Source of the DNA: Planctomycetaceae bacterium
Lineage (GTDB): Bacteria > Planctomycetota > Phycisphaerae > SM23-33
Reading direction: 5' to 3'
Length of the DNA: 18,877 nucleotides
Assembly (NCBI GenBank): GCA_021371965.1
Contig: JAJFVE010000100.1
Coordinates: forward strand, 1 to 18,877
Below, piece by piece: positions 14,071 through 18,877 of the stretch (position 1 is its first letter; each line of letters starts with the position of its first letter). The position numbers and the translations under genes were made by a program. The notes beneath the pieces are model-generated. The model ran no database searches. It was not told the DNA's origin and saw only the letters and a list, made by a program, of their open reading frames with translations.

Positions 14071-15597
14071 TTGAAAAATATCCTGTCTTTCCTTCCCTCT
14101 CTGATCCCTCTGTGCCTCTGTGGTAGTCTTCTTGCCCAGGCATCACTGCCGGCCAACGGCGTGCGGTATCATCCCCCAAGCAAGTGGGTGCTGGGGCCCT
14201 GGTATGGGACGGGCTTTCCCGACTTCGGCAAGAGTTGCGGCAGCTACGGCAAGACGCATGAAGACGAGATCGGCTACGACCTGGACAACCTCACCAAGCA
14301 CGACATCCCCATCACGTGCTATCACTGCGACGGGACGGCCTGGGCCCGCAACGATACGCTGGTGCTCAGCGATGCGATGATCCAGCGTCTGCGCGAGAAG
14401 AAGGTGCGACTGCTGCTGCACCTGTGGGGGCAGGACGACCTGGCCACCTGGAAGCGCACGCACGACCGCATCGGCGACGTGCTGGGCGGGTATTACCTCG
14501 ACGAGAAGTTCAAGGCCCGCATCGGCGGCGACGACGAGACGTCGCTCAAGGCGATGGATATCGTCCGGAAGATGCTGCCCCGCGACGGCGAGGTCATCCT
14601 CAAGACCTACGGGCCAAAAACCTCCACCGATGCGGGGCTCAAGAAGATCGGCCACGTCTGCTACGTCAACGATCTGGGGGTGGACTGGGGCGGGCTGCGG
14701 ACGGGTATCCGCCGCGTGTTCAGCAAGAGCCAGTTCCTGCCCGCCCCATATAACGAGTTCACCGCGTACGACGTGGACAAGAATCGCCGCCCCGTCGAGG
14801 AGATCTATTTCCGCCGCCTGCACTGGGGCGCCATGCAGGTCGTGATGGACAACAGCCCGTGGGTCGACTGCGACCCCTGGACCTGGGGCTACAGCCCGCG
14901 GCTGCTGGAGGCGTACCGGTACTGGTCGTGGCTGCACCTGGAGCTGGCGGCGTACCTGCACAGCTACGACTACAACGCCTACGAAACCAACGAGATGATT
15001 TTCCGCCAGCCCAATGCGGCCGCGTACACGACAAAGCTCGGCGAGGAGATCTTCGTCGCTTACGTGACAGACACGATGAAGGAGCTGGCGATCGAACTGC
15101 CCGCGGGCGAGTGGATCAACTACTGGGACGAGAGCCAGGTTTTGCAGGGCAAGGTCACGTACCCTGTGCCGCTGGGCAAGGAACCGATCTTCATCCGCAA
15201 CGGATCGATGATCCCGCTGGACGTATCAAGGGCGTACACCGGCCACGGGACAGCCGAGTCGGCCGGCAGTCTGACGGTGCTGGTATATCCCAAGGGCGAG
15301 TGCCTGTTCAAGTACCGCGACGACGGCCTGGACGTGTGGGTGACGTTCAAGGCCGCCGCGGCCGGCGACAAGCTCACGCTGACGGCCTCGCGCGCCCCAT
15401 CGCAGAGCGTGCTGTACCGCATCGCCCACATGGCGGCGCCCCAGTCGGTCAGCGTGGAAGGGCTATCCGTGAAGATCAACCAAGGCGGCAACCTCGCCCG
15501 CGCCGCATCGGAAAAAGAAGTCAACGGTTCAAAGACCAGCGCCTGGTACTACGACTCGCCAGCCAAGCGGTTGATCGTCAAGGCGATGCTGAAGTAG
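14071..15597 (+). CDS. Secreted GH31-like glycoside hydrolase, divergent
   Basis: Probable extracytoplasmic carbohydrate-active enzyme, 508 residues. The signal peptide is MKNILSFLPSLIPLCLCGSL with LAQA. The middle looks like a TIM barrel: YDLDNLTKHDIPITCYHCDG, VRLLLHLWGQDD, GDVLGGYYLDEKF (possible catalytic Asp/Glu at 143-145), then SPRLLEAYRYWSWLHLELAA YLHSY, which matches the helix GH31 enzymes carry before their C-terminal beta domains. Residues ~340-385 (LPAGEWINYWDESQVLQGKV..PLGKEPIFIRNGSMIP) are the typical GH31 proximal beta domain, followed by a distal domain (LTVLVYPKGECLFKYRDDGL). The usual GH31 nucleophile and acid motifs are not obvious, so activity is unproved. TTG at 14071 is preferred, with GGAG nine bases upstream and a basic residue next; GTG at 14056 is the alternative. 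Family assignment rests on the C-terminal half. Confidence 0.75.
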   Translation: MKNILSFLPSLIPLCLCGSLLAQASLPANGVRYHPPSKWVLGPWYGTGFPDFGKSCGSYGKTHEDEIGYDLDNLTKHDIPITCYHCDGTAWARNDTLVLSDAMIQRLREKKVRLLLHLWGQDDLATWKRTHDRIGDVLGGYYLDEKFKARIGGDDETSLKAMDIVRKMLPRDGEVILKTYGPKTSTDAGLKKIGHVCYVNDLGVDWGGLRTGIRRVFSKSQFLPAPYNEFTAYDVDKNRRPVEEIYFRRLHWGAMQVVMDNSPWVDCDPWTWGYSPRLLEAYRYWSWLHLELAAYLHSYDYNAYETNEMIFRQPNAAAYTTKLGEEIFVAYVTDTMKELAIELPAGEWINYWDESQVLQGKVTYPVPLGKEPIFIRNGSMIPLDVSRAYTGHGTAESAGSLTVLVYPKGECLFKYRDDGLDVWVTFKAAAAGDKLTLTASRAPSQSVLYRIAHMAAPQSVSVEGLSVKINQGGNLARAASEKEVNGSKTSAWYYDSPAKRLIVKAMLK

Positions 15598-15622
15598 AAC
15601 GCCCATCGCGATCCATAGTCTT

Positions 15623-15724
15623 CGCCCTGAAAGGGCGGTCAGGACATAGCCGGGGGCGAAGCGGCAGTTTCTCCGCCGCGCAGCCCTCGGATTGCATCCC
15701 TTCCGATCAGAGCCCCGAAGGGGC
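15623..15724. repeat. Intergenic repeat bracketed by two hairpins
   Basis: The gap 15598-15843 has no convincing gene. It holds cgccct-gaa-agggcg (15623-15637) and gcccc-gaa-ggggc (15712-15724), two hairpins sharing the same gaa loop and similar stems, about 75 bases apart. The first lies just after the GH31-like gene and could also end its transcript. The block looks like a non-coding repeat unit of the kind common in planctomycete intergenic DNA; whether it is multicopy here needs the genome. Confidence 0.45.
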
Positions 15725-15843
15725 GAAAGTCTTCAGTCCGTCGCAACAACCCGCCTGCCCCGCTGGGGCAGGATCGGCGAGGGGGACCTGTTCCAGGGGC
15801 TGCGCTGCGCATGTCGCCATGCCACCCGCCCATCCTGGACCCT

Positions 15844-16011
15844 CTATCGCGGCGCGGCGTGCGTGTCGGTGTGCGTCTTTCGACACTTGCTCTTGCCTGC
15901 GGCCATTCCGATCAGGAAGACCACGATGATGGCTACGACGTGAATGATCCACCATCCCCAGTTGAGAAACTGAATCGGTTCGGGCACTTCCACACCCAGT
16001 ATTGCGTACAT
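15844..16011 (-). CDS. Small single-span membrane protein (55 residues)
   Basis: Too short for usual gene finding but well supported. It begins MYAILGVEVPEPIQFLNWGW, continues with one hydrophobic span (WIIHVVAIIVVFLIGMAAG, about 21-39), then a basic, Cys- and His-containing tail (KSKCRKTHTDTHAAPR). AAGGGG lies six bases before the ATG, and a near-consensus promoter (16046-16073) sits just upstream. The orientation predicted is a short N-terminal periplasmic part and a cytoplasmic basic tail, by the positive-inside rule. No function is recognised. It lies in the same direction as, and downstream of, the UroD-like gene, but has its own promoter. Confidence 0.68.
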   Translation of the reverse strand: MYAILGVEVPEPIQFLNWGWWIIHVVAIIVVFLIGMAAGKSKCRKTHTDTHAAPR

Positions 16012-16045
16012 AGCTCCCCCCTTTCGTGAGTCGTGAGACTACGGA

Positions 16046-16073
16046 ATTATAGCGCCCATCAAACAGATGCCAA
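16046..16073 (-). promoter_or_regulatory. Near-consensus sigma-70 promoter of the small membrane protein gene
   Basis: On the minus strand TTGGCA (16068-16073), 16-base spacer, TATAAT (16046-16051): five of six and six of six matches. The predicted transcript has a leader of roughly 28 bases. This is the best-matching promoter I found in the window. Confidence 0.6.
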
Positions 16074-16086
16074 GCCGCAGGCGGCG

Positions 16087-17136
16087 TTACCGCTTGGCAA
16101 CTTCGAGACCGTACTTATACGACTCGTCGAAGAACGCCTCTAGGCTGGACAGCGGGCAGTCGCCGTTGATGCCGTTTCCGGCGGTGATCATGCAGCGTCC
16201 CTGGCCCGGCAGCCAGTAGGTGTCCATCATGAAGCGCACTTCGCGGCGCACGTCGTCGGGCGTGCCCCAGGGGATGGTCTGCTGCACGTCCATGCCGGCG
16301 AAGAAGGTGATCTTGCCGCCGAACTTCCGCGCGACTTCGCGCTCATCCATGGTGTACTTCTGGATCGGGTGCAGCACGTCCAGGCCGATGTCAATCCACT
16401 TGGGGATGAACTTGAGAATGCTTCCGCACACGTGCAGCCAGAAGTGCATGTTGTGCTTGTGGGCCGCGTCGATCATCCGCTTGTAGTATGGGGCGTAGAA
16501 CTCGTCGAAGATCGCCGGGGAGAAGAACTCGCCGGTCTGCGTGCCCAGGTCGTCGCTGGTCCAGACGGCGTCGCAGTGCTGCTCGACGCCGGCCCGCTCG
16601 ATCAGCCCGCAGTAGAGCGTCGTCAGGGCGTCGAAGAGGCGGTGCACTTCATCAGGGTTGGTGTAGTAGTCCATCAACGCGTTGGACATGCCGCGCAGCG
16701 ACCAGTGCCGCTCGAACAGGCAGAACCACCAGTGCGCCAGGCGGTAGCGTCCGTCGGGCGCGTCGGGCTTGTAGTCCCAAAGATTGGCGAAGTCCGGGCG
16801 GGGGAAGTTGGCGATGATCTCGTCGATCTTGCCCCAGTCGCTCAGCAGGACGTTGGAGTCGATGCCGCCGTGGCGGCCGACGGTCGGGTTGGCGTAGGGC
16901 AGGTACGACCAGTTGGAGTACTGGTTGTCGCCGCGGCAGTTGCAGGGCATGTTCATCCCGACCATCTGCACGTCCTGGGGATAGCGAGCCAGGATCTCGC
17001 GCACGGCCGGCGCTCGGTCGCCGAAGGCGTCGGGGTGGACCCACATATGGATATAGACCGGAACGCGTGGGGTGTCGGCGCGCCCGGCGATGACGGATGA
17101 AAGTTGCTCGCGGGTCAAGGCTTGATGCTCGGCCAT
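16087..17136 (-). CDS. Uroporphyrinogen decarboxylase superfamily protein (methyltransferase-like branch)
   Basis: A 349-residue TIM-barrel protein of the URO-D superfamily. Family features: VWTSDDLGTQTGEFFSPAIF (191-210, conserved DDxG and substrate loop), FYAPYYKRMIDAAHKHN, the HVCGSILKFIPKWIDIGLDV LHPIQ block (235-259), FFAGMDVQQTIPWGTPDDVR (278-297) and the late CMITAGNGINGDCPLSSLEA segment. The HxCG at 235-238 plus Cys 315 are candidate zinc ligands, as in corrinoid-dependent methyltransferases such as MtaA, whereas true heme-pathway HemE has a different N-terminal Arg-rich motif that is not seen. A methyl-transfer role is therefore more likely than heme synthesis, but no corrinoid protein is adjacent. 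ATG at 17136 has AGGAG seven bases upstream; a frame to 17229 would read through the leader hairpin. Confidence 0.85.
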   Translation of the reverse strand: MAEHQALTREQLSSVIAGRADTPRVPVYIHMWVHPDAFGDRAPAVREILARYPQDVQMVGMNMPCNCRGDNQYSNWSYLPYANPTVGRHGGIDSNVLLSDWGKIDEIIANFPRPDFANLWDYKPDAPDGRYRLAHWWFCLFERHWSLRGMSNALMDYYTNPDEVHRLFDALTTLYCGLIERAGVEQHCDAVWTSDDLGTQTGEFFSPAIFDEFYAPYYKRMIDAAHKHNMHFWLHVCGSILKFIPKWIDIGLDVLHPIQKYTMDEREVARKFGGKITFFAGMDVQQTIPWGTPDDVRREVRFMMDTYWLPGQGRCMITAGNGINGDCPLSSLEAFFDESYKYGLEVAKR

Positions 17137-17158
17137 CGGTCTGCTCCTAAGTCGTGTG

Positions 17159-17194
17159 GCATGGGCGTCCCCAAGGGACAGGTCTCGCCCATGC
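17159..17194. repeat. Nested hairpin in the leader of the UroD-like gene
   Basis: Outer arms gcatgggcg (17159-17167) and cgcccatgc (17186-17194) pair perfectly. A second hairpin, gtccc-caa-gggac (17167-17179), forms inside, sharing base 17167 with the outer arm. It lies between the promoter and ribosome site of the gene starting at 17136 and is related to the palindromes at 3707 and 5177. Confidence 0.5.
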
Positions 17195-17199
17195 TCCTG

Positions 17200-17229
17200 A
17201 GTATATTCGCGAATCGGCTTTATCCACAA
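17200..17229 (-). promoter_or_regulatory. Candidate promoter of the UroD-like gene
   Basis: On the minus strand TTGTGG (17224-17229), an 18-base spacer and TATACT (17200-17205). Transcription from here would include the nested hairpin at 17159-17194 in the leader. Confidence 0.45.
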
Positions 17230-17316
17230 AATCGTCGCGCAGGTAAAGGGGATTCTTGATCAGGGAGACAACCAGTCGAGAATTCGCTGAACGCCTCATG
17301 CGATGAATAAACAAGA

Positions 17317-17343
17317 GCGGGCGCCTGCGACACAGGCGCCCGC
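17317..17343 (-). terminator. Intrinsic terminator after the PEP-CTERM gene
   Basis: gcgggcgcctg (17317-17327), loop cgaca, caggcgcccgc (17333-17343): a perfect 11-base stem, 25 bases beyond the stop at 17369. On the minus strand it is followed by TCTTGTTTATT, a moderate T-rich tail. It separates the PEP-CTERM genes from the UroD-like transcription unit. Confidence 0.7.
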
Positions 17344-17368
17344 CCTGAAACATTCCGCAGTGGCGAAA

Positions 17369-18181
17369 TTAGCCGCGTTTGCGTCGAATCATCGCCGCAA
17401 TGCCGCCGATGACCAGCAGACTCATCGTCGCCGGCTCGGGCATGGGCTGGGTGTAAGCGCCAGCCAGGCCCCACTTGTCCTGAAGATAGTAGCCGATGGC
17501 GTTTTCTTCTTCTGCCGTCAATGTCCCTGTATACAGCAGGACCTCGTAATAATCCCCCGCCCACGTACGATAGCCATAGCCGTTGCGATCATTGCCCATC
17601 GAGTTCGTGGCCAGCGGACTGGCCGACGTATCGATGGACAGGACGAAGGCCTGCTGGAGTCCCGACCGGCTTCCGGCGGCGCCCAAGGTGACGGACGCCC
17701 CATTCAGCTTGCCGGTCCAAAGCGTGCTTGCAGGCGCATAGGAAAAGATCTGGGTGCCGCTGCCATCCCACTGGTGAAAACCGCTGTTGCCCATTATGGT
17801 TGATTGGCTGGTGTTGTAGGGCCGATCATCCTTGGCCACGAAAAACACGTGCGTGGGGGTGATGCTCGAAAACGTAAACCAGTCCCCGATGTCGGCGCCA
17901 CCGTAGGTAGAGCACCAAACCGCCGCCAGACCGTTCTGGACGTTCGTGTGGTAGATCGGGGTGCCATGAGCGCCATAGCCACTGGTCCCGGCGTTCGTGC
18001 CATTACCGGACGAGTCGGCCCATGACGTGACGGCCTGGCCATCGCTGAGCCCGGTGATGGCGCTGGCGTCCCACTGGGCCACTAGCGTACCACCTGTTGT
18101 CACCGGAACCGCCGCCGCAGTTGCACCCGCAAATGCCAGAACACATCCGATTGTCAGAAATGCTGCCACTGTCGTTTTCAT
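17369..18181 (-). CDS. PEP-CTERM secreted protein with LamG-like domain
   Basis: A 270-residue exported protein. Residues 1-24 are a signal peptide (MKTTVAAFLTIGCVLAFAGA...). Residues ~30-240 form a concanavalin/LamG-like beta sandwich: LVAQWDASAITGLSDGQAVT SW, NGLAAVW, THVFFVAKDD, WTGKLNGASVTLG, YYEVLLYTGTLTAEEENAIG YYLQDKWG. The C-terminus PEPATMSLLVIGGIAAMIRRKRG is a PEP-CTERM signal: PEP box, hydrophobic span, basic tail, recognised by an exosortase that is not in this window. AAGGA six bases before the ATG at 18181 fixes the start. Such proteins are secreted and cell-surface or matrix associated; the ligand is unknown. It shares a nucleotide-identical C-terminal cassette with the gene just upstream. 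Confidence 0.87.
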   Translation of the reverse strand: MKTTVAAFLTIGCVLAFAGATAAAVPVTTGGTLVAQWDASAITGLSDGQAVTSWADSSGNGTNAGTSGYGAHGTPIYHTNVQNGLAAVWCSTYGGADIGDWFTFSSITPTHVFFVAKDDRPYNTSQSTIMGNSGFHQWDGSGTQIFSYAPASTLWTGKLNGASVTLGAAGSRSGLQQAFVLSIDTSASPLATNSMGNDRNGYGYRTWAGDYYEVLLYTGTLTAEEENAIGYYLQDKWGLAGAYTQPMPEPATMSLLVIGGIAAMIRRKRG

Positions 18182-18213
18182 CGCTGTTCCTTTCGTTAGA
18201 GATCTTAATCTGA

Positions 18214-18227
18214 GGGCTCGCAAGCCC
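18214..18227 (-). terminator. Weak hairpin between the two PEP-CTERM genes
   Basis: gggct-cgca-agccc, a 5-base stem in the 57-base gap between the stop at 18239 and the next start at 18181. No T-run follows, so it may only attenuate, or do nothing. Confidence 0.25.
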
Positions 18228-18238
18228 ATGAATAGCGT

Positions 18239-18738
18239 TTAGCTGCGTTTGCGCCGAATCAGGGCCGCGATGCCGCCGATGACCAGCAGACTCATCGTCG
18301 CCGGCTCGGGAATGGTCTGGTAGACATCGCCGATATCGAAGGCGCCTGCCTCGAACGAGAAGATGTGGACTTCATCAATTCCGCCGAGCCATTCGCCGCC
18401 CGTGTTGGCGAGCGTTGTGCCAATCCAAAGGTCGCCATACAGGTCGGTTCTATTTGAAGCATTTCTTGCCTGGGGTGTCCCTGTCAGTACGCCATTGAGG
18501 TAAAACTCGCGATTGTTGTTTCCATTGTACACAAGGGCCACATGGACCCAGTTCTCCCACTGGCTGTCCTGCACTTCGGCATAGGGGGTGGCCATGATCC
18601 ATTGCTGTTTTCCGGTCGGGCCCGTGCTATCCCAAATGCCGAGTTCTTGTCCCTGGTTAAAATTGGATGCGTTCGACACGGCACCGTAGTTCTGGTTGCT
18701 ACCAGGTTTGGCCGGCAGTTTCAACCAGGCGGACATCT
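18239..18738 (-). CDS. PEP-CTERM LamG-domain protein, 5' part lost at a probable insertion-sequence junction
   Basis: The recognisable protein starts at MSAWLKLPAKPGSNQNYGAV (codon at 18736) and runs through a LamG-type sandwich (WENWVHVALVYNGNNNREFY LNG, GDLWIGTTL, GGIDEVHIFSFEAGAFDIGD VYQ) to PEPATMSLLVIGGIAALIRR KRS. LamG domains normally have several strands and a signal peptide before the MSAWLK strand; here the frame upstream reads into unrelated DNA (GMSQ, PSQPKLG, RRLFLC) that looks like the end of a mobile element. The frame stays open to the window edge, but nothing there looks like a signal peptide or LamG start. I therefore read it as a disrupted gene, probably no longer exported. 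It is the upstream neighbour and likely paralogue of the intact PEP-CTERM gene. Confidence 0.68.
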
Positions 18739-18877
18739 GACTCATCCCCAGTTTTGGTTGAGAGGGGCAAAGAAAAAGGCGGCGCCTTCCCGATGATTCC
18801 GTTAGGTAAGACGGAGCGCGCTCCAGGAACAACCTGGAAAGGAAGGCACCGCCATGGATCGCACGGATGCGATCGCT
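18739..18877 (+). mobile_element. Probable left end of an insertion sequence, continuing beyond the window
   Basis: Where the PEP-CTERM gene loses its identity, the sequence changes to a leader (ctgactcatccccagttttg onward from 18739) that ends in a new plus-strand start codon with a good ribosome site. This arrangement, a terminal sequence then ~115 bases then the start of a gene, is typical of an IS left end before its transposase. The right end, terminal inverted repeat partner and target duplication are outside the window, so the call is inferred. Confidence 0.42.
18854..18877 (+). CDS. Start of a gene, possible transposase (first 8 codons only)
   Basis: ATG at 18854 with GGAAGG seven bases upstream opens a frame reading MDRTDAIA to the window edge. 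Too short for identification; a transposase is inferred only from its position next to the disrupted PEP-CTERM gene. Confidence 0.4.

Noticed and set aside
15639..15955. Overlapping open frames in the gap after the GH31-like gene
   Set aside because: They cross hairpin repeats and show no ribosome site or protein character; only the 55-residue minus-strand gene is supported.
1..18877. CRISPR array, tRNA, rRNA or replication origin
   Set aside because: No regularly spaced direct repeats, cloverleaf, rRNA stretch or DnaA-box cluster was recognised by eye.

Overview
The window looks like GC-rich chromosomal DNA from a planctomycete, most likely class Phycisphaerae. The pointers are two adjacent proteins ending in a PEP-CTERM sorting signal (PEPATMSLLVIGG..IRRKR), a secreted GH31-like glycosidase, a uroporphyrinogen-decarboxylase-superfamily enzyme, an oligosaccharide ABC importer, and many short palindromic intergenic repeats. 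Taxonomy is inferred from gene content and style, not from a marker gene.

Layout. (1) 1-3647, minus strand: an operon for a carbohydrate ABC importer, ordered solute-binding protein, LplB-type permease, YtcP/MalG-type permease. The last gene runs off the left edge and carries an unusual ~150-residue insertion. (2) 3843-4967, plus: an unrecognised secreted protein with a charged helix, preceded by a good promoter. (3) 5218-12454, minus: four codirectional genes reading RND-type adaptor, GAF-GAF-TM-HlyD adaptor, PqqD-M50-HlyD fusion, short SecA-like ATPase. A DUF3467 protein is transcribed divergently at 12589-12927. (4) 13041-13976, minus: a SecD-like protein with only the first membrane segment and the periplasmic domain. 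(5) 14071-15597, plus: a GH31-like secreted hydrolase. (6) 15844-17136, minus: a 55-residue membrane protein with a near-consensus promoter, then a UroD-superfamily enzyme. (7) 17369-18745, minus: two PEP-CTERM proteins. The second has lost its 5' part where a probable insertion sequence begins, and that element continues off the right edge.

The most interesting part is region 3. A SecA motor without its C-terminal regulatory third is linked to three different membrane-fusion (HlyD-like) proteins, one fused to a site-2-type zinc protease with a PqqD-like peptide-binding domain and one fused to cytoplasmic GAF sensor domains. No ABC exporter, RND pump or SecY is present. A truncated SecD lies just beyond. 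I read this as a candidate accessory protein-export and processing system in which SecA, not an ABC or RND pump, may supply the energy. That is inference from domains and gene order.

Most gaps between transcription units hold hairpin-forming repeats; one palindrome family (acgggca...tgcccgt type) recurs at three places. I saw no rRNA, tRNA, CRISPR array or replication origin.
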